NCBI RefSeq assembly: GCF_013131805.1
Contig: NZ_JABJRC010000002.1
Location: 1-64,000, forward strand
Direction of reading: 5' to 3'
DNA: 64,000 nt
DNA from: Kribbella sandramycini
GTDB lineage: Bacteria > Actinomycetota > Actinomycetes > Propionibacteriales > Kribbellaceae
Shown here: piece after piece, positions 10,473 through 18,760 of the stretch
How the letters are laid out: every line of letters begins with the position of its first letter
Numbering within the stretch: position 1 is the first letter of the stretch
Translations under genes and position numbers: made by a program
Notes under the pieces: generated by a model
Seen by the model: the letters and a program-made list of their open reading frames with translations, nothing else
The model's database searches: none
Told to the model about the DNA's origin: nothing

Positions 10473-10901
10473 CTACGCTCCGCGGGGCCAGGTCCAGGCG
10501 GACCGCAGGATCAGGGCGAGCAACCCCAGTTCCAGCACGACGCCGAGACCGTAGAACAACAGCCAGGACTCACCCAGCACATTGAAGGCCGTGACGGGGA
10601 CGTAGAGCGCGGGGACGACGAGGTTCGCGATCCGGGCCGCCCGGGCGGGCAGCGTCGTCGACAGCGCGATCATCAGGATCGGGACGGACATCAGGATCAG
10701 CGCCGCGGTCGAGAAGGTCTGGGAGAGGCTGAACTCGAAGACCTTGCCGGCGAGGATCTCCTCGATGACGCCGGGGGTGAAGAAGTTGAGGATGTCCACG
10801 TAGGCGTAGAGGAACATGAGGCTCGCCCACGCGGCGGCGAGCTTGACGCGCACCGGGATCGGCTGGTCGACCAGCGCGGCGGTGAGTCGTGGTGTTGTCA
10901 T
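10473..10901 (-). CDS. Small four-helix membrane protein (DUF6326-like)
   Basis: 142 residues from the ATG at 10901, chosen because AGGGAGCC lies 7 bases upstream; an in-frame GTG at 10940 would add 13 polar residues. Four hydrophobic helices are evident (around WASLMFLYAYVDILNFF, FSTAALILMSVPILMIAL, IANLVVPALYVPVTAFNVL and WLLFYGLGVVLELGLLALIL). The first helix with its DILNFFTPG stretch resembles the DUF6326 family of unknown function. It lies between the epoxide hydrolase and the divergent histidine kinase. No catalytic motif is visible. Confidence 0.7.
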   Translation of the reverse strand: MTTPRLTAALVDQPIPVRVKLAAAWASLMFLYAYVDILNFFTPGVIEEILAGKVFEFSLSQTFSTAALILMSVPILMIALSTTLPARAARIANLVVPALYVPVTAFNVLGESWLLFYGLGVVLELGLLALILRSAWTWPRGA

Positions 10902-11064
10902 TCTGGGCTCCCTGTGTCGGGGGTGAATCGGTGTCACCACGATCGTTGAGCGCCTGCGGCTGCCACCTCCGTCCGGAGGCCCGACGTCGCCTGGCCGATG
11001 GCACGACCGCGCTCTAGTCCTTTCGGTCGGTACGCCGGGGGACGCCGAGCCCTACCCTGGAGCC

Positions 11065-12204
11065 GTGGACACTGTCCGGCGCTCCATCTGGCACGAGCCG
11101 CGGCCTGTTGGCGCCTTACCCATCGGCCGGCTCGACTGGCTGTTGGCGGGCGTGTTCGCGGCCGCCGCAGTGGTCGAGGGCATCGTTCGGCCGGGCCTGG
11201 TCTGGCGACCCCTGGTGACACTGCTCGCCCTGGGTCTGGTGCCCGCCCTGCTCTGGCGGCGGACGCGCCCCTTGAGCGCCGCGCTGATTGGATGGGGCGT
11301 TGTCAGCCTGCTCTCCGTCCTTCAGCTGACCACGGACGCCGGCGACCTCGGCCTGTACTCGATGATGGCGGTCCTGATCCTGCTCTACTCGCTGATGCGG
11401 TGGGGCTCGGGGCGAGAGATGGTCCTGGGGACGGCGTTCGTGACAGCCGTCGTCGCGCTGGGTATGTACGTCGCTGCCGCGGGCTGGGCCGACGTCTTCG
11501 GCGGGAGCGTTCTCCTGCTGCTCTTCGTCGCCCTCGCGGCCGTCTTCCGTTATCGCGCTGACCTTTGGCACCGTCAAAAGCGCGAGATCCGTAATGAGGA
11601 GCGGGTGGCGCTGGCACGCGAGCTGCACGACACCGTGGCCCACCACGTCTCGGCCATCGCGGTGCAGGCGCAGGCCGGTGGCGTGGTCGCCGGCCTGCAG
11701 CCCGAGAAGGCCGCTGAGGTTCTGGCTGCGATCGAGTCCGAAGCGTCCCGGACTTTGGCGGAGATGAGATCGATGGTCCGAGTGCTGCGAGACGAGGAGA
11801 CCGTCGCCTATGCGCCGCAGCTAGGTGTCGCGGACCTGCCTGCGCTCGCACGCGCCGACACGACGCCTGTCGTCGAGGTCTCACTCGACGGCGCGCTGAC
11901 CGGGCTGCCGCCGTCCGTGGACACCGCGCTCTACCGGCTCGCGCAGGAGTCGCTGACCAACGCCGTCCGGCACGCCCGGAGCGCGACCCGCGTCGGGATC
12001 GACGTCCGCCGGGAGGGCGCCGCCGTCAGACTACGGGTCAGCGACGACGGACAGACGGATGCTGGATCGACGCCGGAGCCCGGGTACGGCTTGCAGGGTA
12101 TGGCTGAACGCGCTCAGCTGCTCGGGGGAGCGCTCTCTGCCGGCCCGGCGCCCGCAGGCGGCTGGGTGGTCGAGGCTGTCCTGCCGGTGGAGGCGCGGGC
12201 ATGA
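11065..12204 (+). CDS. Two-component sensor histidine kinase, NarL/DesK type
   Basis: 379 residues from GTG 11065 (GGAG just upstream). The N-terminal half has about five hydrophobic segments and almost no extracytoplasmic domain, suggesting it senses a membrane or intramembrane signal. HisKA_3 dimerisation region: ARELHDTVAHHVSAIA with phospho-acceptor His188. The HATPase_c domain follows, with N-box QESLTNAVRHA and the G-boxes DDGQ and GYGLQGMAERAQLLGG. It should phosphorylate the response regulator whose ATG overlaps its stop (ATGA at 12201). A GAGCGCTCTC copy (12128) encodes part of the C-terminal GGALSAGP stretch. Confidence 0.93.
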   Translation: MDTVRRSIWHEPRPVGALPIGRLDWLLAGVFAAAAVVEGIVRPGLVWRPLVTLLALGLVPALLWRRTRPLSAALIGWGVVSLLSVLQLTTDAGDLGLYSMMAVLILLYSLMRWGSGREMVLGTAFVTAVVALGMYVAAAGWADVFGGSVLLLLFVALAAVFRYRADLWHRQKREIRNEERVALARELHDTVAHHVSAIAVQAQAGGVVAGLQPEKAAEVLAAIESEASRTLAEMRSMVRVLRDEETVAYAPQLGVADLPALARADTTPVVEVSLDGALTGLPPSVDTALYRLAQESLTNAVRHARSATRVGIDVRREGAAVRLRVSDDGQTDAGSTPEPGYGLQGMAERAQLLGGALSAGPAPAGGWVVEAVLPVEARA

Positions 12205-12857
12205 GTATCCGCGTCGTCGTGGCCGACGACCAGGACCTGGTCCGGACCGGGCTGGTGATGATCCTCGGCGTCCAGCCCGATATCGAGGTCGTGGGGGAGG
12301 CGGCGAACGGGCTCGACGCGCTCGAAATGGCGAGCCGGCTGCGTCCCGATGTCCTCCTCGTCGACATCCGGATGCCCGGGCTCGACGGGATCGAGGTGAC
12401 TCGCCGTTTGGCGGGGGAGGGCGTTGCCGACCCGATGGCGGTCGTCGTGATCACCACCTTCGACCTCGACGAGTACGTCCTCGGCGCCCTCCGCGCCGGT
12501 GCCCGGGGCTTCTTACTCAAGGACGCCGGGCCGGAGCTGCTCGTGCAGGCCATCCACGCGGCGGCCAACGGGGATGCGCTGATCGCCCCCAACATCACCC
12601 GGCGATTGCTGGCCACCTTCGCCGGCCAGGCGCCGGCCGTACCGGTCCAGCCGATCGATCCGCTGACCGAGCGCGAAGAGGAGGTGCTCGCGCTGGTCGC
12701 GCGCGGCCGTACCAACGCCGAGATCGGCGCCGAGCTCTTCGTCGGGATGAGCACGGTCAAGACCCATGTCGCCTCGTTGCTGACCAAGCTCGGCGCCCGC
12801 AACCGCGTCGAGATCGCGATGTGGGCCTACGACACCAAACGCGCGCGAGCCGAATAG
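12201..12857 (+). CDS. Response regulator, NarL/FixJ family (LuxR-type HTH)
   Basis: 218 residues. The receiver domain has the acidic pair DD at 9-10, phospho-acceptor Asp55 (LLVDIRMPG), the Thr of VVITTFD and Lys of FLLKDAGPE. The C-terminal LuxR HTH runs from LTEREEEVLALVARG to TVKTHVASLLTKLGARNRVEIA. It pairs with the kinase immediately upstream (4-base overlap). The genes it controls are not obvious; the flanking DUF6326-like and DUF2071 genes are candidates only by position. Confidence 0.94.
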   Translation: MSIRVVVADDQDLVRTGLVMILGVQPDIEVVGEAANGLDALEMASRLRPDVLLVDIRMPGLDGIEVTRRLAGEGVADPMAVVVITTFDLDEYVLGALRAGARGFLLKDAGPELLVQAIHAAANGDALIAPNITRRLLATFAGQAPAVPVQPIDPLTEREEEVLALVARGRTNAEIGAELFVGMSTVKTHVASLLTKLGARNRVEIAMWAYDTKRARAE

Positions 12858-12940
12858 CGGCCGGCCCCGCACACCGACGTGTTGCGGTACGGCTCGCCCC
12901 ACCCGCCGACAGGTTCCGGTCGGCGGTTAGGCTCGGCGGG

Positions 12941-13690
12941 GTGAGTGGCGTTGAGTGGCCGGCTGCGCCTGGGCTTCGGCGTCCGCGCATTCTCCGGCAG
13001 CAGTGGCTCGATCTCGCCTTCCTGCATTGGGCTGTGGAGCCGGCCGCGGTTGCGCACCTGTTCCCGCCCGGCACACGGCCGGACACCTTCGAGGGGCGCA
13101 CCTACATCGGCCTCGTCCCGTTCCGGATGGTAGGGAGCGCTCTCCCGCACGGCCCGGCGATCCCGTACTTCGGCACCTTCCTCGAAACCAACATCCGCCT
13201 GTACTCCGTCGACGAGACCGGACGCCGCGGCGTCGTCTTCCGCAGCCTCGACGCGAACCGGCTCGCGATCGTCGCGGCCGCCCGGACAGTCTTCGCCCTG
13301 CCGTACCGCTGGGCCCGGATGACGTACGAGCAGTCAGGTAGTACTCATACCTATTCGTCGACACTGCGCTGGCCCGGCGTCCACGCATCCGCCCTGGTCA
13401 CGGTAGACACCGGGCCAGCTGTTCCGGCTGACCCACTGGCCGATTTCCTCACCGCTCGTTGGGGATTGCACACCCATCGGGGCGGCCGCACCTGGTACCT
13501 GCCGAACTGGCATCCGGCCTGGGAGCTGCACTCCGCGACAGTCACCACGTTGCACATGCCGGGTCTCTTCCCGTCCGTCGGTCTGCCCGAGCCGGCCGGG
13601 CCGCCCGATCACGTGCTGTACAGCCCCGGCGTACCAGCCGAGTTCGCGCTACCAGTCAAGCCAGCATCTCGGCGGTCTGCTTCTCGATGA
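12941..13690 (+). CDS. DUF2071 (YqjF-like) family protein
   Basis: 249 residues from GTG 12941; the open frame extends much further upstream but only as a shadow of the kinase and regulator. Features typical of the YqjF/DUF2071 family are the N-terminal QQWLDLAFLHWAVEPAAVAHLFPPG, then YIGLVPFRM and a FLETNIRLYSVDETGRRGVVFRSLDA core. These proteins are soluble and of unknown biochemical function. The last 35 bases overlap the 3' end of the convergent TPR-like gene. A GAGCGCTCTC copy at 13135 encodes the GSALPHGPA stretch. Confidence 0.85.
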   Translation: MSGVEWPAAPGLRRPRILRQQWLDLAFLHWAVEPAAVAHLFPPGTRPDTFEGRTYIGLVPFRMVGSALPHGPAIPYFGTFLETNIRLYSVDETGRRGVVFRSLDANRLAIVAAARTVFALPYRWARMTYEQSGSTHTYSSTLRWPGVHASALVTVDTGPAVPADPLADFLTARWGLHTHRGGRTWYLPNWHPAWELHSATVTTLHMPGLFPSVGLPEPAGPPDHVLYSPGVPAEFALPVKPASRRSASR

Positions 13691-14426
13691 ACGGGAGGCC
13701 GGCCTGACCGGCCCACCGGTGCACCTCGGCAGCGAGCGCCTGTGATCCCTGGATGTTGCCCTCGTCCTTGAGCAGGACGCAGAGCAGGGTCTGCTGCGCG
13801 AGCGTGCCGAGCAGGTGCCCGACCTTCTGGCGCAGTTCGGTCGATCGCTCCCACTGCGCCCGGGCCAGTTGCAGGTCCCCGGACGTGTGCGCGTGATCGC
13901 CGAGGTGCCGCAGCGCGAGAGAGACGACGAGATCGTGGGGAGCGCTCTCTCCGCGTTTCAGCGCCTCCGTGTACTGCGCGAACGCGAGATCTGCGTCGCG
14001 CAACAGGTTGTCCGCGATCACCCCGGCGTAGAACGCGGCCATCCCGGCGCGCCCGTCGTCCGGCGCGGTGTCCCGCAGCGTCACGGCCCGTGCGACCAGG
14101 GCCGGGCCCAGTTCGGCGGCGCCACCGAACAAGGCCGGCGCGTAGTCCGATCGGAGGTGCAGGAGCTCGGCGTCCCAGCGGATCGTTGTGTCGGGCAACA
14201 GCTCCAATGCCCGGCCGAGCGCGGCCAGAGCAGGCGCGCCGGTCTGCGTCTGCCGCGCGAAGTCCTCGTCGACGGACACCTCGGCCAAAGCCAGCGCCAC
14301 CGACCGGGCCTCCGCCGGGTCGAGCGGTTGCGTCGCCGCCAGCAGGGAGCGAGCGACACCCCATTGTCCGGCCAGCGTGAGCTGCTCCGCCGCGGCCACC
14401 ACTGCCGATACCTCGACCTGCACCAT
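13656..14426 (-). CDS. TPR-like helical repeat protein
   Basis: 256 residues from the ATG at 14426 (AAGGAG 9 bases upstream; an in-frame ATG at 14489 would run through the promoter). The sequence is nearly all amphipathic helices with Ala/Leu heptads (e.g. AAEQLTLAGQWGVARSLLAA, AFAQYTEALKRGESAPHDLV, LQLARAQWERSTELRQKVG), as in degenerate tetratricopeptide repeats. No signal peptide or catalytic motif is seen. It is divergent from a MarR gene with a palindrome between them, so it is probably a target of that regulator. Its 3' end overlaps the DUF2071 gene by 35 bases. Confidence 0.7.
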   Translation of the reverse strand: MVQVEVSAVVAAAEQLTLAGQWGVARSLLAATQPLDPAEARSVALALAEVSVDEDFARQTQTGAPALAALGRALELLPDTTIRWDAELLHLRSDYAPALFGGAAELGPALVARAVTLRDTAPDDGRAGMAAFYAGVIADNLLRDADLAFAQYTEALKRGESAPHDLVVSLALRHLGDHAHTSGDLQLARAQWERSTELRQKVGHLLGTLAQQTLLCVLLKDEGNIQGSQALAAEVHRWAGQAGLPFIEKQTAEMLA

Positions 14427-14459
14427 CTGACGTCTCCTTGCTCCCGGATCTGTGCTCCG

Positions 14460-14489
14460 AAAGTACTTCGATGTCGAAATGTTTGACAA
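14460..14489 (-). promoter_or_regulatory. Candidate MarR operator/promoter between the TPR-like and marR genes
   Basis: A palindrome TTCGATGTCGAA (14467-14478) lies inside a plausible minus-strand promoter: TTGTCA (complement of 14484-14489), 18-base spacer, TACTTT (complement of 14460-14465). Divergent placement next to a MarR gene suggests autoregulation together with the TPR-like gene. Bound factor inferred, not shown. Confidence 0.45.
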
Positions 14490-14519
14490 CTAAGCTTCAG
14501 TGGGTGAAAAGTTGGGCCG

Positions 14520-15011
14520 GTGAAAGAAGATTCCGTCGGTTGGCACGTCGACCAGTGGGACGGGCAGATCCCCGGTTTCGATCGGCGGGTCGAGGGCATT
14601 GCCGTTCGCCTGCAGTCGCTCGGTCATTACCTCGACCGCAGCCGGGACGCCGTGCTGACGGCGTACGACATGCAGTGGTGGGAGTTCAAGACGCTGCACC
14701 TGCTGCGCCGCGGCGGTCCGCCGTACCAGGCGACGCCAGGGGAGCTGGCGCGGCACCTGTCCATGTCGCCCGCCGCGATGACGAACCGGCTGGACGCGCT
14801 CGAGCGCCGCGGGTATGTCGAGCGCCGCCACGATCGCGACGACCGCCGCAAGGTGCTCGCCCGCCTGACACCCGCCGGTCTCGACATCTGGCAGCGCGGC
14901 GTCGGCGACATCCAGGAGGTCGAACAGACGCTGATCCGGCGGCTTTCGGCCACAGATCAGAAACATCTCGAGGCACTCCTTAGACAGTTGCTGCAGGCCA
15001 CGGAACAATGA
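14520..15011 (+). CDS. MarR family transcriptional regulator
   Basis: 163 residues from GTG 14520. It shows the MarR winged helix: WEFKTLHLLRRGGPPYQATPGELARHLSMSPAAMTNRLDALERRGYVERRHDRDDRRKV is contiguous with a wing carrying Asp-Arg-Asp-Asp-Arg, followed by a C-terminal dimerisation helix pair. It normally represses its own and a neighbouring gene until a small ligand binds. Its stop overlaps the ATG of the S9 peptidase (ATGA at 15008), so the two are co-transcribed. Confidence 0.93.
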   Translation: MKEDSVGWHVDQWDGQIPGFDRRVEGIAVRLQSLGHYLDRSRDAVLTAYDMQWWEFKTLHLLRRGGPPYQATPGELARHLSMSPAAMTNRLDALERRGYVERRHDRDDRRKVLARLTPAGLDIWQRGVGDIQEVEQTLIRRLSATDQKHLEALLRQLLQATEQ

Positions 15012-17065
15012 CGCATCGCCCTTCGGCCGCTGGAGTTGTGATGACGGAAGATCTGCCTCGCCAGTACGCGCGCACCCGGCGGTTCAGCGCCGGCGCGGTG
15101 TCGAACCTGGCGATCCGGGCGACCGGCCGATTCGTCACGTTCCTGCGCGACGACGGGCTGTGGGTGTTCGACGTTGCCTCCGGCGCCGAGCGGCGGATCG
15201 GTTGTGCCGGGCCGCACACGGTCGGCGGCTCGCGGGTCTGCCTGCAGGTTGCGGACGGCGTCTCGGTCATCGAGCTGGAGACCGGGTTCCGCAACGATCT
15301 GCAGCTCGGCGTCGTCGGCGCCGCCCGGATCGATCCGACCGGCCGCTGGATCGCCTTCACCCGCGACGGTGCGCTGGAGATCATCGGAGCCGACGGCCTT
15401 GATCGCCGTCGGCTCGCCGAACCTGACGGGGAGGCCGTCAGCTGGGGGATGCCCGAGTTCGCGGCCCGGATGTCGATGGGCCGAGAGAGCGGTTTCTGGT
15501 GGTCTCCGGACGGTTCTCAGCTGCTGGTCGCGCGGGTCGACGAGAGTCAGGTCGAGCTGCGATACCTGCCAGCTCCGACACCGCCGACCGAGCCGGCGCC
15601 CGAGCCGTCGACCGAGCCGTCGACCGAGCCGTCGTCCGGGCCGTCGACCGAGCCGTCGTCCGGGCCGTCGTCCGGGCCGGCGCAGGGGATTCGCTATCCG
15701 GCGGCCGGTACGGCGAACGCCGACGTCCGGCTCAGCTTGATCGATCTCGACGGCCGGCGGCGGGAGGTCGAGTGGGATCGGGCCGAGTTCGAGTACCTGG
15801 TGCAAGCCAGCTGGTCGACGTCCGCGCCGCTGTTCGCCGTCCAGAGTCGCGATCAGCGCCGACTGTTGATCATCGAGGCCGACCCGACGACCGGCGCGAC
15901 CACGCTGGTTCGTGAAGTGACCGACGAGCACTGGGTCGACCTCCGGCCCGGCACGCCGAAACGTACTCCGGACGGTCTCCTCGTGTGGATCGAGCGAGAC
16001 GTCGACTGTGACACCGACCGGTTGCTGATCGGCTCCGAGTTCGTCACCCCGCCGGGTTTGCAGGTCGCCGAGATCCGCTCCGTCGCGCCGGACGGCGTCG
16101 CTTTCCTCGCCCAGTCCGAACCGACCGAGTTACATCTCTACCTGTACGACGGAACGCTGCACCGGCTCACCGACGAGCGCGGCGTCCACTCGGGATCGGT
16201 GACCGGCGGCACCGTCGTCCGCGACTCCCGCACGATGACCGACCGCCGGATCACGGTCAGCGATCACCGCCTCGAGACGCACGAAGAACGCGCTCTCCTG
16301 GATCTCGACGTCGATCTCGTCGCGGTCGGCCCGACCGAGCTCCGCGCCGCCGTCTTCCACCCGTCCTGGCATCAGCCGGGGACGGCGAAACTCCCGGTGC
16401 TGCTCAACCCGTATGCCGGTCCGGGGTTCCAGCTGGTGCTCGCGTATGCGGCGCCGTACTACGCGATCTCGCGCTGGTTCGCCGAGCAAGGGTTCGTCGT
16501 GATCAGCACCGACGGCCTCGGTACGCCGGGCCGCGGTCCGGCGTACGAGCGCGCCGTCCAGGGCGATTCGGTCACCTACGCGCTCGACGACCAGGTCACC
16601 GCGCTCGAGCACATCGCGGCCAAATACGGCGATCTCGACCTCGATCGGGTCGCCTTCCGCGGCTGGAGCTACAGCGGGTTCCTCGCCGCGGCCGCGGTCA
16701 TCCATCGCCCCGACGTCTTCCACGCGGCCGTCGTCGGCGCCGCGGTCAGCGACCAGCGGGGGTACGACTCCTACTGGAAAGAGCGCTTTCTCGGCGATCC
16801 CGCGGCCAACCCGGACGCTTACCGCCGATCCTCACTGTTGCCCTACGCAACAAAGCTGACCCGGCCGATGCTCATCGTCCAGGGGCTGGCCGACACGAAC
16901 GTCTGGCCTACCCATGCGCTTCGCCTGTCCGCAGCTCTCACCGCCGCCGGTAAACCGCACGACCTCATCACGCTCCCCGGCGAAGGCCATCGCATCGCCG
17001 ACGAGGAGACCATCGCCGACCTCCTGTATCAGGAGCTGGCGTTCCTCCGCCGATCCCTGGGGTAG
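15008..17065 (+). CDS. S9 family prolyl oligopeptidase / dipeptidyl peptidase IV-like
   Basis: 685 residues: an N-terminal beta-propeller (about 25-420) and a C-terminal alpha/beta hydrolase with the triad Ser554 (FRGWSYSGF), Asp629 (GLADTNVWP) and His661 (GEGHRIADE). It should cleave short peptides, probably N-terminal dipeptides, in the cytoplasm; no signal peptide is seen. An alternative ATG lies at 15041. A Pro/Ser/Thr/Glu-rich insertion, residues about 190-225, is encoded by six tandem 12-bp units (15602-15673) and is not normal for the family. Operon partner of the MarR regulator. Confidence 0.9.
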   Translation: MTHRPSAAGVVMTEDLPRQYARTRRFSAGAVSNLAIRATGRFVTFLRDDGLWVFDVASGAERRIGCAGPHTVGGSRVCLQVADGVSVIELETGFRNDLQLGVVGAARIDPTGRWIAFTRDGALEIIGADGLDRRRLAEPDGEAVSWGMPEFAARMSMGRESGFWWSPDGSQLLVARVDESQVELRYLPAPTPPTEPAPEPSTEPSTEPSSGPSTEPSSGPSSGPAQGIRYPAAGTANADVRLSLIDLDGRRREVEWDRAEFEYLVQASWSTSAPLFAVQSRDQRRLLIIEADPTTGATTLVREVTDEHWVDLRPGTPKRTPDGLLVWIERDVDCDTDRLLIGSEFVTPPGLQVAEIRSVAPDGVAFLAQSEPTELHLYLYDGTLHRLTDERGVHSGSVTGGTVVRDSRTMTDRRITVSDHRLETHEERALLDLDVDLVAVGPTELRAAVFHPSWHQPGTAKLPVLLNPYAGPGFQLVLAYAAPYYAISRWFAEQGFVVISTDGLGTPGRGPAYERAVQGDSVTYALDDQVTALEHIAAKYGDLDLDRVAFRGWSYSGFLAAAAVIHRPDVFHAAVVGAAVSDQRGYDSYWKERFLGDPAANPDAYRRSSLLPYATKLTRPMLIVQGLADTNVWPTHALRLSAALTAAGKPHDLITLPGEGHRIADEETIADLLYQELAFLRRSLG
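15602..15673 (+). repeat. Six tandem 12-bp units inside the S9 peptidase gene
   Basis: Units are GAGCCGTCGACC, GAGCCGTCGACC, GAGCCGTCGTCC, GGGCCGTCGACC, GAGCCGTCGTCC and GGGCCGTCGTCC, in frame, coding for EPST/EPSS/GPST-type repeats. Unit length is a multiple of three, so copy number can change without breaking the gene. Confidence 0.9.
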
Positions 17066-17066
17066 C

Positions 17067-17624
17067 TCAGACGCGCAGGCCGGTGAGGAGGACGGCGACC
17101 ATGTGGCGGGCGTCGTACTGGGGGTCGTTCTCGGCGCCGACGCAAAGGTTGCCGACGGCACGCATCAGCTCGTAGGGAGTTTGGCCGGGGCGGATCTCGC
17201 CGGCCGCTGCCGCGGCGTCGAGGAGCGTCCCGCAGACGGGTAGGAGGCGGTCGAGAAAGTAGTGGTGGATGCACTCGCCTCCGGCGGCCTCGGGCTGGAG
17301 TAGACCGGCCAGGCCGTGTTTGGTGACCAGGAAGTCGGCGAACTGGTCGATCCACTGGGTGAGGGCGGCGTACGGGGAGTCGGTGGCGGCCAGCAGGGCC
17401 GGGCCGGCCTCGGCGCAGGCGTCGACCTGGTGCCGGTAGACGGCCACGATCAGCTCGGCGCGAGTGGGGAAGTGGCGGTAGATGGTGCCGGTGCCGACCC
17501 CGGCCTTGGCGGCGATGTCGCGGACGGGCGCGTCGACGCCCTGACTGACGAAGATCGCCGCGGCGGCGTCCAGTAGCGCTTCCTTGTTCCGCTGCGCGTC
17601 GGCGCGCGGCGCCCGTGCGGCCAT
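17067..17624 (-). CDS. TetR family transcriptional regulator
   Basis: 185 residues from the ATG at 17624 (AGGAAGGA 7 bases upstream; an in-frame ATG at 17657 lies inside the operator region). The N-terminal HTH is typical: KEALLDAAAAIFVSQGVDAPVRDIAAKAGVGTGTIYRHFPTRAELIVAVY is contiguous, followed by an all-helical ligand-binding domain of the SbtR-like type. It is divergent from an aldo/keto reductase, with two identical-type palindromes between them, so it most likely represses that reductase and itself. Confidence 0.93.
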   Translation of the reverse strand: MAARAPRADAQRNKEALLDAAAAIFVSQGVDAPVRDIAAKAGVGTGTIYRHFPTRAELIVAVYRHQVDACAEAGPALLAATDSPYAALTQWIDQFADFLVTKHGLAGLLQPEAAGGECIHHYFLDRLLPVCGTLLDAAAAAGEIRPGQTPYELMRAVGNLCVGAENDPQYDARHMVAVLLTGLRV

Positions 17625-17649
17625 CAGCCGGTCCTTCCTGGTTGCAAAG

Positions 17650-17688
17650 CGGAACATCGTTCCGTATTGTTAACGGAACAGCGTTCCG
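17650..17688. promoter_or_regulatory. Twin TetR-type operators
   Basis: Two palindromes, CGGAACATCGTTCCG (17650-17664) and CGGAACAGCGTTCCG (17674-17688), differ only in the central bases and are 24 bp apart. They sit between the tetR start (17624) and the aldo/keto reductase start (17735). GGAAC-N3-GTTCC is a strong candidate for the binding site of the adjacent TetR. Confidence 0.8.
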
Positions 17689-17734
17689 CTTACTCATCAT
17701 GCCACATTCCACTCCGTTGCGGAGGTACTTCGTC

Positions 17735-18748
17735 ATGCTCTATCGCAGTTTGGGCCGGACCGGCGTCCAGGTCAGCACACTCGCGCTCGGCGCGATGAAC
17801 TTCGGCGCCATCGGTAACACCAGCCAGGAGGAGGCGACCGCGATCGTCGACGCCGCGCTGGCGGGCGGCGTCAACCTGATCGACACCGCCGACATGTATC
17901 CCGGCTCGGAGGAGCTGGTCGGCCGGGCGATCGCCGGGCGCCGCGACGATCTTGTGCTCGCGACCAAGGCGGCGATGCCGATCGGGGCCGAGCGCAACCA
18001 TCGCGGCACGTCGCGGCGCTGGCTGGTGACCGAGCTGGACAACAGCCTGCGCCGGCTCGGCGTCGACCATGTCGACCTCTATCAGATGCATCGCTGGGAT
18101 CCGGAGACCAGCGACGAGGAAACGCTCTCTGCGCTCACCGATCTGCAGCGCGCCGGGAAGATCCGGTACTTCGGGTCGTCGACGTTCCCGGCGTACCGGA
18201 TCGTGCAGGCGCAGTGGACCGCCCGAGAGCGCTCTCTGAGCCGGTACGTGACCGAACAGCCGAGCTACTCGATCCTGCAGCGCGGTATCGAGGCGGATGT
18301 GTTGCCGGTTGCTCAGGAGTACGGCCTCGGCGTACTGGCCTGGAGCCCGTTGGCCTCCGGTTGGTTGTCCGGTGCGGTGCGGGCAGGGCAGGAGATCGCG
18401 ACCAGCCGGGCGCAGGCGCTACCGGAGCGGTTCGACCTGAGTCGCCCGGCCAATCAGGCGCGGCTGGCGGCGGTGGAGAAGCTGGCCGCGCTTGCGGATG
18501 AGGCCGGGCTGACCATGATCCAGCTCGCGCTCGGCTTCGTGACCGCGCATCCGGGGGTGACCAGCGCGCTGATCGGGCCGCGGACACTCGACCACCTGCA
18601 CTCCCAGCTCGCCGCTGCGGACACGGTGCTGACCGGCGACGTCCTGGACGCGATCGACGAGATCGTTGCGCCAGGCATCGATCTGGCGCCGGAGGAGAAG
18701 TTCGACACCCCGCCCGCACTCCTCGACGCCGCTCTGCGCCGGCGCTGA
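17735..18748 (+). CDS. Aldo/keto reductase
   Basis: 337 residues from ATG 17735 (GGAGG 9 bases upstream). NADPH-dependent carbonyl reductase of the TIM-barrel AKR superfamily: GAMNFGAIG near the N-terminus, catalytic Asp/Tyr in NLIDTADMYPGSEELVGRA, Lys in LVLATKAAMPIG, His in LYQMHRWDPET, and the NADP segment WSPLASGWLSG with SALIGPRTLDHL. Divergent from, and probably repressed by, the TetR. The next gene (F420-type oxidoreductase) starts 12 bases later, so the two redox enzymes form an operon. Perfect palindrome GAGAGCGCTCTC at 18225-18236 encodes RERSL. Confidence 0.93.
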   Translation: MLYRSLGRTGVQVSTLALGAMNFGAIGNTSQEEATAIVDAALAGGVNLIDTADMYPGSEELVGRAIAGRRDDLVLATKAAMPIGAERNHRGTSRRWLVTELDNSLRRLGVDHVDLYQMHRWDPETSDEETLSALTDLQRAGKIRYFGSSTFPAYRIVQAQWTARERSLSRYVTEQPSYSILQRGIEADVLPVAQEYGLGVLAWSPLASGWLSGAVRAGQEIATSRAQALPERFDLSRPANQARLAAVEKLAALADEAGLTMIQLALGFVTAHPGVTSALIGPRTLDHLHSQLAAADTVLTGDVLDAIDEIVAPGIDLAPEEKFDTPPALLDAALRRR

Positions 18749-18760
18749 TCGGAGCACCTG

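Noticed and set aside
12059..12940. N-terminal extension of the DUF2071 gene through the two-component genes
   Set aside because: The extension is out of frame with two strong genes; the family N-terminus begins at GTG 12941.
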